NCBI GenBank assembly: GCA_959347315.1
Contig: OY365806.1
Span: 49,887,842 to 49,951,841 of the forward strand
DNA: 64,000 nucleotides
Direction: 5' to 3'
Source of the DNA: Bimastos eiseni
Taxonomy: Eukaryota; Annelida; Clitellata; Crassiclitellata; Lumbricidae
How positions within the stretch are numbered: position 1 is the first letter of the stretch; each line of letters starts with the position of its first letter. The position numbers and the translations under genes are program-made. The notes under the pieces were generated by a model. That model was not told the DNA's origin and ran no database searches. It saw only the letters and a program-made list of their open reading frames with translations. Shown here in pieces: positions 39,948 to 63,406 of the stretch.

Positions 39948-41129
39948 CAGTGGTTCTTAAACTTTTTAGAAACAGGGACCGGCTGTATATTTATGAAGTT
40001 GTTGGCGGACCACCAATAAGAAATGCAAAATTTTATCTGGCAATCGTATCCAAAATAATGGGAAATTAGAGGGAGAAGTTCATATAGGGCCTATAATATC
40101 TTAATATTTCATTGAAGTTATTCTAAAATCTAACTAATGCGAAAGAGTGTCTAAAATTTAGACTCTAAATCAATAAACGTTTTTTTTACGAATTTACATA
40201 ATTACATATGTTATTCATTGTTAATATAACATTAAATATTAAAATGTATTTATGACAGTTTTAAAGTAAGCGTTCGAGTTTTTAGAAATAATAACGAGTA
40301 ATTTTATGACACGAGGAGGCTTACAAGACTAATAAGAAGAGCAACAAGTCTAATTAATTAAACTTATTAAAGTTTAATTAAATTAAACTTCATTAAACTA
40401 AAGTATTAAACAAAGCCGTCTTGGAAAGGAAGAAATAAACACAAGAATGCCAAAACAGTTAACAGCAATTAATGGGAAACGTGAGCTTGTTTATTCTTGA
40501 CAAGCAAATCTATTCGCGGTTTGATGTCAGTCAATGCAATCCTCAATGAACTACATACATTCAATCGATTCCTGTTTTTGGTTTTTATTGTTGTCATGGC
40601 GGAGAATCCACTTTCACACCTATATGTTGATGCAAATGGAGTCAAGCAAATCATGGCTAAATTACAGAGTTCTGGATATTCCTGACGAGCATTGATCCAG
40701 AATGCAGCCAACGATCCGCTCTTTTCAAAAATAGCATTTAAACCTTTATCATTTGCAAGTTCTATGAGTTTGTCATCAAGAACTGTAGTACGCTGATTAT
40801 TCTGCTGAATGACAAATGGATTTCTCACCCATTCATTGCCAACACGTGGATCATTTTCAACTGGAAAGTAATCTTTAAATTTATTCAGCGGTGATGTCGT
40901 TCATATGCCTAGCGATGACGTGTGGCGATAATGGGAACTTTAGATCTAGATTCTAGATCGATTTTTTGCAAATTAAGCTAAATAATAATTTCAATGTATA
41001 AATGTTTTTGAATTTAAAATATATTTAGAATTATTTGTATGTTTCACGGACCGGTGACTTGAGCTCCGCGGACCGGCGCCGGTCCGCGGACCGGCGCCGG
41101 TCCGCGGACCACCACTTTAAGAACCACTG
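39948..41129 (-). mobile_element. hAT transposon deletion derivative with perfect 8-bp target duplication
   Basis: Ends are CAGTGGTTCTTAAAC... and the inverse ...TTTAAGAACCACTG. GGTTAACA is present on both sides (39940-39947 and 41130-41137), the 8-bp duplication expected of hAT. The interior keeps only the end of the transposase. Near the right end (about 41060-41112) a GC-rich palindrome (GGACCGGCGCCGGTCCGC) is repeated. Confidence 0.93.
40469..40828 (-). pseudogene. hAT transposase carboxy-terminal remnant (dimerisation region)
   Basis: A 119-codon frame contains FWINARQEYPELCNLAM, TPFASTYRCESGFSAM and KNRNRLNV, the conserved hAT dimerisation region of ZBED-like transposases. The rest of the transposase (zinc finger, first catalytic residues) is absent between the element's ends, so it is not functional. 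Confidence 0.85.
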
Positions 41130-41899
41130 GGTTAACAGACTGTTATAAAATTATACAACAATTGTGATACGCTAACTACGCTAAGTAGTATAGGACTACA
41201 GAGAAAGACTATACTCAGATAATTTTTTATTTTTTAGACTCTTTATAAGATAACTATAATATTTCTATGAAAAGCAACAAATACCTGATTAAGAATATGT
41301 ATATATGACACACTAAAACAACAATTTCTTCTTGGTCGACAATTATAAAAACCGCGGGAATTTCCGGAATTTCTCTGTAGATTTTTGACAGTCGTTATTG
41401 TATATCACAGTGTTTACTGTTATAACTGGACAACACTTATTATTTGACGCAGCACTTGTAAATAAGATGGCATCCGCATTGCTTTCAATTGAGTAAGCGG
41501 TAGGTCTGCTATCATGATGAAAATTAGCAACAACAAAATTTCATAAAGATTATTATTTCTTCAATTTAATTTGCTTTATGGATAGATTGAATTAAGTTTG
41601 TTTGGGGAGGACACATTTACGCTATAAGATTATTTAGCAAGCGAAATTCTAGCATTTTTCGTAAATTCACTGACAACAATTTTATCCGAGATATCGACCC
41701 ATGCAGGAAATAACAGAAAACTAACGTCTCTTAATGAAAGTAGATTTGTGACAGTCGTTATTGTATATTACAGTGTATAATGTTAGTCTTCTTCTAGAAA
41801 TTCTCTCAGTGCTTCAAGCATCTTCTTCAAACTCTCCAGGTTCCAGTGTGATATCATTGCCTCAATGTAGTATTTGGACATCACTTCGGATGCTGGGAA

Positions 41900-54692
<12,793 letters not shown>

Positions 54693-54713
54693 CTCACGCC
54701 TTTAATAAAGTGG

Positions 54714-54727
54714 GATATATGTATATT
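54714..54727 (-). promoter_or_regulatory. TATA-like element upstream of gene C
   Basis: An ATATAC/ATATAT run lies 22-35 bases before the ATG, preceded on the minus strand by the CAGACACA block shared with A and B. Confidence 0.3.
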
Positions 54728-54799
54728 GTGTCTGTAGGCCTGTAAGCATATTTCACAACTATGCAATTATAGTATTAGGCCTACATGTTCAATTTTACA

Positions 54800-56620
54800 T
54801 GCAAAAATAAATTCAATATTAAATATAATTTGGGCCTACATACAATGTTAGAAATAATTGCATAAGTAGGCTTATACCTGCAAGTATACAAGTACACAAA
54901 ATGTACATACATGCATTCATAGACGTAAGCGTAAGAGTATGCACTCATACACAGATCCGCATAGGCGTGTTCACACCAAAGCAGGGTCCGATTTGTCAAA
55001 AAGAAGCAGGCGGGTTGAAAATATAATTATGCACAAAGACCTAATACTAATTTCCTAAGCCGCAATGAATTTCTTATTCGCGACTTGCTCCTTGCGTTTC
55101 AAACCCCGTGGCTAGTCTGATTAACACAGAAAAAATAATGGAAATAGCCAACATTTCCAACTTTCCTTATTTTTTGTCCAGTAATTAATGAACTTCCACA
55201 ATAAGTCAAGATGCTGCAATTACTAGCAGTGTGAGACGATGAAAGTATGACAAATGAATACATTTTAATAATAATAATTATTATTATTATTATTTTTAAA
55301 AACGTGTTAATATCATGTCACACAACCACACGGAGTCTACAAAACAATTATGTAAAACTTATTATGTAAAACTATTATGTAAAGCTTTTTTTATTAAGGA
55401 TTAGGAAGTGTAAACACTTCCTAATCATAATAAAAAAAAGCGTTTAGGCCAACTATGTTCACATAATTTTAAACTTTCATATAACAAAACAAAAAGCCTT
55501 GACATAGTCGAAACTTAAAATACAGTTAACTTGGCCGCTCGGGCAAGTGATCTAGGTCTAGGGCCAACATGTTAAATTACTGTCAACAAAACGTGTTAAA
55601 AGTCCTACTTGTCGTAATCATAATCTACACACTTTTAGGAACCCATGCGCGGGCACCAGCTTATTTACGAGCAATAAAATTTGGGAAGTTGCCTTCTATC
55701 TGCATGTCTTTGTTGAACAACTTCGCGCAGGTCTAGTGTTGTAGCAACAGAACACCATGTCGCATTTTAAATTTATTCATAACATGCGTAATTAAAATTA
55801 CTCAAAAGTTTGAACGGTTTTTACAAGTAAATTATGTTACAGTATATATGATGGACTGAGTAACTTACTTTCTAGCATTAGGACTTTTGAAGAAGGAAGA
55901 TATCGTTTGCTGACTGCTAACTCGCTTCATTTCTGTTAAATCTAACGCTGCGGCAAGGCAGAATCACTCAAATGCCCGTTTTGTTTTATATATTTTATAC
56001 ACAGGCGTCCGCAGGCATATTCGATTGATTGCCTGATGCTGCCTAGTGACTCACAAAACAAAATGGAGTACGTAGTATTAAGTTTCATTTTGACGACTTA
56101 TTCCCTCTTCGAGGCTTGGGCTAGTTCCGAGGTTAGCTTGGGGGTGGCGGAATATTTGAAAATCAGGATGAACGTGTGTTTTATCTGGCATATAAAGCAA
56201 GAATATGGTTTCTAAGCGTCGCTCCCTGCACTCAGTGTCAATTATGTATGTTTATACATTTCCGTGTGTGCATAGCCTATATATATATATACGTATATAT
56301 ATATTTATATGTAGTCCTTATACCAGGCGCTTAGCCGGTAACTTGCGAAAAGCAACACATACGAGCAGCGCCGCTAATTGCCCGTTTTGGCTGAACTCAT
56401 TCCGTCTCGGCTCAAATCATTTCTTCACGACTGAAATCATTTCGAAGCCTGACAGTCCATGGCCGGAAAAATATGTTTCGAGTAATGCCTGTGCGCTCAA
56501 TGAATGGGAGGGGATCGAGTCGACCCCCTTGGGGGTCGATCAGACTTTATAAGCAGAGAGGTCAAGGGATAGAAGCATGGGGTCCAACCCCTTCGACCCC
56601 CTCCCCCCGACAAATCGGAC
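54800..56620. other. Spacer upstream of gene C, no gene recognised
   Basis: Unique AT-rich sequence with a short TAA run (about 55268-55290), a 30-bp-arm hairpin (55382-55442), a decayed L2-like 3' end near 55610-55680, and a TA repeat near 56277-56310. No open frame with recognisable homology. Confidence 0.5.
55382..55442. repeat. Near-perfect hairpin with about 30-bp arms
   Basis: GATTAGGAAGTGT and its inverse ACACTTCCTAATC, extended by T-rich and A-rich arms (AAGCTTTTTTTATTA and TAATAAAAAAAAGC), separated by almost no loop. Could be a very small transposon remnant. Confidence 0.6.
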
Positions 56621-56624
56621 ACTG

Positions 56625-57700
56625 CACCAAAGTCGTCATAAGGCTCGCAGGTTTAGATTTCTTTAGGTTGCAATGTTCAGCGCCATTTTGTGTTAACAGT
56701 GGCAAAACCCATGCACACACATACATTCATCGTATAATGTATGTAGATTTATTTACAAACATGAAATGTTTCCTCTAAGCTGAGCGCATGTGCACGCGCA
56801 CACAGGCCGTGGAACCAGCGCACACAAGAATTGAGTGTACGCACACAATTGTTTTTTTATGAAACTACGTAAAATGGGGCTCCTAACTGACTGTTGCCTA
56901 CCTGACACTAGAAACGTTGTTATTTTTGCTGATACGTCCCATTATTTATTCTGGACAAGGGATTTTTTGGTTATTAGAACTTAATCACCATTATTATGAA
57001 TTTTAAATAAATTATGATCTTAATTTAACTAATATCGCACCTGTAGACAAGAGAGTGAACTACTGAACACACAGCATATCTTGCGCTCGCCATCCAAAAA
57101 ATTAAAGTGAACATTTCAGACATTCATATACAATATTTTACATATATAGGTCTACGTACATAATGTTTATATTGCATGCATGCATAGGCCTACTCATTAG
57201 ATTCAGATAATAGACCACACAATAAGGACCAATGCATCCCAAAGTAATTTTAAAGAACTGTTTACATGTGAATCTGTACATATACTCACCCTCTGCGTCG
57301 AATGGTATACAATGTACCTATACGATTCCTCGAATGTGTTGAAACTGATTCCTTTCTCTACTACTCTAATGAACCCGGTCGTTCCTAACTACACCGCATC
57401 GTGTCAAATGACACAAGAGCAAAAGACAGACAGATACATAGAAGTAGACAGGCAAGCAGAAAGAGCAGCAGACAAACAAGCAGACCGATGATTCTATTGA
57501 TTGGATGCGGTCCTGTTATCCGCGTGAACGTTGCAAGATGTCGTGTTGGATAGATGTCGTCTAGATAAAGTTAAGAGGGAAAAGGCAACAACATTCATCA
57601 ATATTTTAACTATAAAACATTTAAAAGACCACAAGTCAGAGTCTGCTCTATCTGATCCTATTGCTGCAACTTAGAAGCGACGAGGAACCATGCAGTTCAA
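56625..57700. repeat. Conserved upstream block of the tandem unit (gene C)
   Basis: Matches the upstream block of gene B (35770-36690) and in part that of gene A (19384-20120), with stretches over 100 bases almost identical. Includes the GTGTGCGCTGG-type dispersed repeat at about 56785-56860. No coding sequence. Confidence 0.75.
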
Positions 57701-57909
57701 GAAGCATGTGCGTGCCTTTTAAGATATAAAGATATATATATATATATATATACTCAATAGGAATCCGCAAACATCTGTAGAGCAACAAAGCCAAGTAGCC
57801 TATAAGACCTAATTTCCTACCTAATACAATTATTGCCAAGGGGTTTCAGGCTGAAAGCTAGACAGCGTGAAGATTGATTTTTCTATCCATCTAGGAACTC
57901 TATCTCAAC

Positions 57910-58145
57910 GCTGACCGTTCATTTCGTCACAGATCATTTCATCGCAGATCACTTCGTCGCATTCATTTCGTCGCAGATCATTTCGTCGCAGTTCATTTCG
58001 TCGCATATCGGTTAGGGTCAGGTTAAGCACCGTGAGGGTCATTTAGGGTCAGGGTTAGGGTTAGTGGGGTTTTTAAAATGCGACGAAATGATCTGCGATG
58101 AAATAATCTGCGACGAAATTATATGCGACGAAATTAACGGGAACC
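57910..58145. mobile_element. Foldback element: 15-bp words around a TTAGGG-like core
   Basis: The left arm has five to six words GCAGATCATTTCGTC at a 15-bp period. The core (about 58008-58070) contains GGTTAGGGTCAGG and GGGTTAGGGTTAG. The right arm has four inverse words GACGAAATGATCTGC, also at 15-bp period. Same plan as 26790-26960. No coding sequence. Confidence 0.7.
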
Positions 58146-58424
58146 ATCTCAATACGTTAATTATATTCATAATTGTTAAAAAAGAGTTCTTGTTGTACGT
58201 ACTTGTCTAACTATTACAACTTGATACGAAATAGAAAGCATAGATTAGCGTACACTGAGCAACGTAATTATTACCCTAACCCTGAGTTTACAGTCAACGC
58301 CAATGCACCTGTATATCCTGATGACATATTGGCATGCCAAAGCATGGTCAATAACGCATTTTCTCAAGCCCATAATTGTTTCTCAATTAGTTAGTTACAT
58401 ACGCCGATTGTGTCCCACAACTGT

Positions 58425-58570
58425 CTACCGTGCACAATGCCAATTGGTTTTGGTGCTCACCTTATAACGCAGAGGTTTCGAGTCATTTCCTGGTACAGTA
58501 GGCCTACGGTTGATGACGTTGAGCAAGTTCTTAGCTCACAATTGCAAACCGTTAGATTTCCATTTGATTA
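58425..58570 (+). mobile_element. Decayed SINE-like relic
   Basis: Contains a weak B-box (GAGGTTTCGAGTCAT) followed by GTTGAGCAAGTTCTTAGCTC and CACAATTGCA, parallel to the SINE at 44576-44770. The A-box is not clear. Confidence 0.4.
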
Positions 58571-58744
58571 TGCTTCTCGCCTTTTAAAGCGGGGTGCTGG
58601 TGTGCGGAATCGAGTATTTCCTGAAACGCTGTTGGAACTTTAAACAACTCATTCGCTCATAATTGCAGACCGTTAGAATGCAACGTGTCCCTGTGAATGA
58701 ATCCTAATTCCCTTTGTTGATCAACAGCAATCAAGGAAGCATGC

Positions 58745-59190
58745 AGACTATCAAGGACTATCAAGTTCTCTGAGCAGCATCCATTTGTGTCATTATAGAT
58801 CAGCACCTTACCTGGAAAGATCATGTTTCTACTATCTCTAGTAAAAGAGCAAAAACATATCGGAATTCTTTCCAGGATACGTAAAACTTTGTACTTTTCT
58901 CTGATATACCCATATCTCACCTACTGCAACATTATCTGGACATCTACTTATATAACCAATCTACAAAGAAGACCATTCGAAGATTCGCTGGGACCCTTAC
59001 CCTCTCATAGTGGCCTTCTCTATGCGCAACTTGGTCTGCTGACAGTTATTCAGATAAGGTCTGGCCACGTAGCAGAATTTATGTATCGTTTCACCAAAAG
59101 TCTCTTTCCGGCTGTATATAGAAATCTTTTTACTTTAGGCTCGGATATCCACACTTACCATACCAGACATGTTAGCTCCAGACATGTTTG
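58745..59190 (+). mobile_element. CR1/Jockey-like LINE fragment
   Basis: Pieces read VIIDQHLTWKDHVSTISS, GILSRIRKTL, YPYLTYCNIIWTSTYITNLQ, GLLTVIQIRSGHVAEFMYRF and LFTLGSDIHTYHTRH in shifting frames. This is the reverse-transcriptase thumb and carboxy-terminal region. Dead. Confidence 0.7.
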
Positions 59191-59329
59191 CTAGCACAAA
59201 TACCTGACATTTTTCTATAAAATTTACAGGCACCGTATATTGGATGATATATACCTCTGGTGATCCGTAAGTCTCCTTGTTTGGCCCTATTTAAGCGCAG
59301 CGTGTGCTCATATCTAATCTCTACACACG

Positions 59330-59815
59330 CAGATTAAGCACCCTCTTATCACCAACTTACAACCCCATACAATATTCCCAGTCCAAATATCTTCGCGAAC
59401 TCTTCACCATACAGCCAACCCGCTCAATCAAACGCCGCACCTCGTCTCTGGAACGACCTACCTCCTGAATTTCGTGCCTTCTCGGTTCCTTCACCATCAT
59501 TTCCCGTCATGCAACATCATCTGTCCCTAGCGCCTCTGTCCATCACACCCCCGGTTTTCCATTCTAAACTTAAATCGCACCTGTTCAAGAATTCTTACCC
59601 AGACTCATTACTTGACATTCCATCTGTCAAAGCGACACCCTCCTTAGCAGCTACTCTGTCTCCCTGCCGACCTCCTGGAAACCGAACTTTGAACTCCCAC
59701 GGATTATCCTTTGGACAACTCTTTCGATTTGACGCAGCGCTCGTGAATAAGCTGGTGCCCTGCGCTTAGCTCTCACGTGGCGCTTTAGAAATTTGGAGAT
59801 TACGATTACGATTAA
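59330..59815 (+). mobile_element. L2-like LINE 3' fragment
   Basis: Same family as 23858-25550, on the opposite strand: MQHHLSLAPLSITP, FHSKLKSHLFKNSYPDSL, then a 3' end of AAATTTGGAGATTACGATTA. 5'-truncated with frameshifts. Confidence 0.75.
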
Positions 59816-60959
59816 ATCCAATTGCCGGTTCGTTTCTAGTATCCTAACTCCTCTCACCAGCTTTTCATGCATTTAGCTATCCCCAAACATCTAGTCTTTC
59901 TGATGTTTCTCTTTAGTTTTTATTTTCATTGCTGGCTAAGCTAAGTCTGTTCTCTTCCTTCATTATCATTTCTCTAAAGCATACTGTTCTGTCTAAGTCC
60001 GTCCTGATTTGATGTATTAGCACCATTAGCTGTACGTAGGAGCTCCTACTAGCGGGATAATTCGATCCCCTCAGTGACCCCTAGTACACACTATTTATAC
60101 TTAAAGTTTGTTTTTTATATTCTGCGTATATTTTCTTTCGCGTGATTGTTCTTTATGTCTGTAATCTATGAATAAAGATGGTTCATTCATTAAGTACATG
60201 GAAGAAATCGCACGAATTCTATTAAATAGAGCACAGAATTGCACGGTCAGAAGACGTGTTTCTAAGTCACTCCTTCACGGTCACAGTCTTCTTCTCGCTT
60301 TAAGTTTATGACTTTTGGGAATTTGTCTTGAATCAAAAATCTTCAATCGGTCTCTAATTCCTGCTCTATAAAATTGTTCCTTCCAGATCTGCACCTCTAA
60401 ACTCTTAATGCTAAACACACTTGGAGTTTAGAAATACGATCTGTCCGCTCAGATGCAGCGATCCCGGGGAGTAGAGAGGGACAAGTTCCCCTCACCTTTT
60501 ACAGAAATGGGACAAGTCATACGTATGTTTCCCCCATATTTCTTACACCTATCATTGGGTGCCCCCACCTTCCAAACGAGATCGCTGCCTCTGTGTCTGC
60601 TTAACGTACGAGCTGTTCTACTATGATAAAAGTCATCGGATGCCTCTTATTTTTCGGTGGCACGTAGCAGTTTAATATTTTTGCACTAGGCCCTGGAACT
60701 TCAAGAATATTAAGTTGTTCCGATTATTGGCCTCAGAAAGTAGTTGTCGCAGCATTTGTTGAGTTTTCTGCTTTTTTATTGCTATGAACAACTGTTCTTA
60801 AAACAACGTGAAAAGTCGTTACATTATAAGATGTGCTTCCCTGACTATTGTGTTAACTTTTGGCGAAAGAATGCCAGGTCTATGACTTCTCATTATTTTT
60901 CAGTCAAAACATTACGAAACGCAACAGCTCCAATGTCTCCAAAGGGATTCTGATCTCTC
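59816..60959. other. Spacer, no gene recognised
   Basis: Contains an AATAAAGATGG stretch near 60170 that could be the 3' end of another LINE. Otherwise unassigned AT-rich sequence. Confidence 0.4.
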
Positions 60960-62052
60960 CACAAACCTCTGTTTACGTTATAACTGGACAGCACTTCTTA
61001 CTTGACGTAGCACTTGTAAATTCTATTGCGCCCTAATCGCTTAAAATGAGTTAATCAGTCAGGATGAATAGATAGTAACAGCAAATACAATTTTTAAAGA
61101 TTATTATTTCTTCAATTTAAATTGCTTTCTTAATAGATTAAACAACGTTTTATTGTCTTTTTGGGAAGCATACATGTTATATTCAGGGCGCGAACTTCTA
61201 ACATCTTCCATAAATTCAGTTAAGACAATGTTGTCCGAGGCTTCGATCAAAGAAATAATAGGAAATTAACGTTTCTTAATGAAAGTAGATAGGCAACGGT
61301 CATTTATGTATTTAATTATGCTTCTTCTATAACATTAATAGATTTTCTCTTCAAACTCTCCAGGTTTCAGGGACAGCATTGTTTTCCGTGTAGTATTTGG
61401 ACATCCCTTGAGCAAATTCTGACGTTGAGAATCGTACATCTTAATTTTCAGCTGGAGACAACAATGTTTACCGATTGGTTTATATGTGATGTGAGATTAA
61501 GCAAATAAATTGACGTAAACGATGGAAAGCGTGATTTAATGAATGAATAAAAAGTTATTTAGCGAAAAACGAATGAAACAATGAATGGATGAATGAATGA
61601 AAAAATGAATGGATGAATGAATGAACAAATGAATGGATGAATAAATGAACAATGAAATGACGAATGAAACGGTTGAATTAATAGCCTGCCGCTTGCTTCA
61701 TAGCTTGTAAGTTGTAACGCGATGATCGTTATAGATCACTGTAAACGGATCAGGACATCAAAGAAAACTTTTCATCACATTTTCTCAGTTTCATCGTCGC
61801 CCAATATTTATGTTAATATTGTTATATGAAAGGTCTTGAAAAGATGATGAGAGATGGTTTTGCCTCTAACATGCTGATTTGCAACTGCGATTGAAATGAT
61901 AAAAGGGATGAGTGATTAGAAACTGGTTAACGCGAATCCACCCATCCTTCGGGTGAGTACGCACACTGGCTGATGTTAATCTAAATCTGGTTTCAAAAAA
62001 GGACGTGTGCGTAGACGGTGGGTTGCGATATTTGACCCATCCTTGCTACATG
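60960..62052. other. 3' flank and intron 10 of esterase unit D
   Basis: Homologous to 41440-42540 of unit C and the start of unit A. It includes TGAA-type repeats (61560-61680) and the relic last exon. Homology ends where the (TAA)n tract begins. Confidence 0.65.
61325..61451 (-). pseudogene. Last exon of a fourth esterase unit (D), decayed
   Basis: The acceptor AG at 61452-61453 and the following sequence align with exon 11 of genes A-C. The fourth codon is TAA (61441-61443), and later codons drift out of frame. Flanks on both sides (about 60960-61320 and 61460-62040) match those of the other units. No exon 10 is seen before the (TAA)n tract and retroelement that begin near 62053. The rest of D may lie beyond the window or be lost. 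If D exists, its protein would end about three residues into this exon. Confidence 0.7.
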
Positions 62053-62397
62053 TGCTATAATAATAATAACAATAACAATAATAACAATAATAATAATAAT
62101 AGTAATAATAATAATGATAGATAATAATAACAATAATAATAATAATAGATAATAACAGTGATAGATACTAATAATAATAATAATAATAGTAATAATTATA
62201 AAAATACTAAAAATAATATTAATTATAAGGATGATGATAGATGATAACAATAATTACAGTAGTAACAATAAAAATACTAAAATAATAATAATAATAATAA
62301 TAATAGTGATAGACAATAATAATAGATAATAATAATAATGATGGATAATAAAATAATAACAAATATAAAAATAATAATAATAATAATAATAGGCGAC
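62053..62397. repeat. Long (TAA)n tract next to a retroelement
   Basis: TAATAATAA-type repeats with GATAGATAA variants, ending directly at the 5' end of the third retroelement copy. Confidence 0.85.
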
Positions 62398-62623
62398 GAC
62401 TGCTCTTATCAATCTACTACTGGTCGGCATCTGCCCTCAAGAGGTACGGCCCATCTTATTCGGAGGAACTCTTTTCGCCCTCCGTAAAAGCTGTGGTGGT
62501 CTAAGGCCAATAGCCATTGGATACGTGTGGCGTCCATTCGCATTCAAATGCGCCAACGCATACGCCGTCCCACGTGTCACGCCGTACCTAACACTAAACA
62601 ACTGGGGGTTGGCGTTCCCGGAG

Positions 62624-63397
62624 GCGTATTAACATTCTATATACGAATTCAGATATGCATATTCATGAACTATGAGTCCTCTTGTTCATTGGATGCTGGA
62701 GAGGCGCTAATAATAATATCCTTTAAAATATGTATGGTCGTTGCTTGCCCCCAACACAACAGCCAAGATGGTGGTTAGTGGCTTATTTTGTGAGCTTCCT
62801 TTTAAAAATGAGTGCATAACTAATAGCGAGGAGAAAGTTGAAATTAGAGCGAAGCTAAGATGTGCAGAGGATGTTCACACGTGGCTGCGTTGTTACGAAG
62901 AAATATCAGCGACACATTGGATAGTGAGAAAAACTTATCCACGACTACAGAGACTGCAGTTCCGTAAAGATTACGTCTGTCATCATGCAGGATTCAATAA
63001 CTAAATAATCTGTATTTCTGTAATCGGCATTTATGTAACCGCCCATATAATAAGAGAGCACCACAATCGCCACATTAATTAGGCCTACAAAATCGGAGTC
63101 GCGTGAGAAATCTTATTTAACGGTGCGTAAGCCATGGAGGTCAAGTGTTGAACGAGCAGCCCTTTATTCTGCATACATGTAAATGGTGATACATTTAAAC
63201 TAAGTTTTATCAAGGGCGTTAAAGAATTATAAACAAGAAAAGCAATTATAAAACGCATAACTAAATAATCAGCCACGTGTTTGCTCATTAGTAATACGTC
63301 ACTGGTAATGAATATTTATTAACCTTCCCTGTCATCCAATGAACAGCAGGACTTATGAATATGCATATCTGAATTCGTATATAGAACGTTAATACGC
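62624..63397 (+). mobile_element. MULE-like element, 774 bp, perfect 9-bp target duplication
   Basis: TTCCCGGAG is present on both sides (62615-62623 and 63398-63406). The ends are inverted repeats of about 65 bp starting GCGTATTAAC. Removing the element and one duplication restores the host frame (VPGGCEAATHA). A 9-bp duplication and long inverted repeats fit Mutator-like elements. Confidence 0.85.
62768..63004 (+). pseudogene. Amino-terminal remnant of a MULE-type transposase
   Basis: A 78-codon frame inside the element (start MVVSGLFCEL) includes AEDVHTWLRCYEEISATHW, RKTYPRLQRL, FRKDYVCHH. This resembles the zinc-binding amino-terminal segment of animal Mutator-like transposases, which ends in a C-x-H motif. 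The catalytic domain is missing, as expected of a short derivative. Assignment rests on pattern recognition together with the 9-bp duplication. Confidence 0.5.
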
Positions 63398-63406
63398 TTC
63401 CCGGAG

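Noticed and set aside
57910..58145. Possible true telomere or chromosome end
   Set aside because: The TTAGGG-like core is about 60 bases, degenerate, internal and flanked by inverted words, with array sequence on both sides.
61993..62250. Ile-rich open frame
   Set aside because: Product of the (TAA)n tract.
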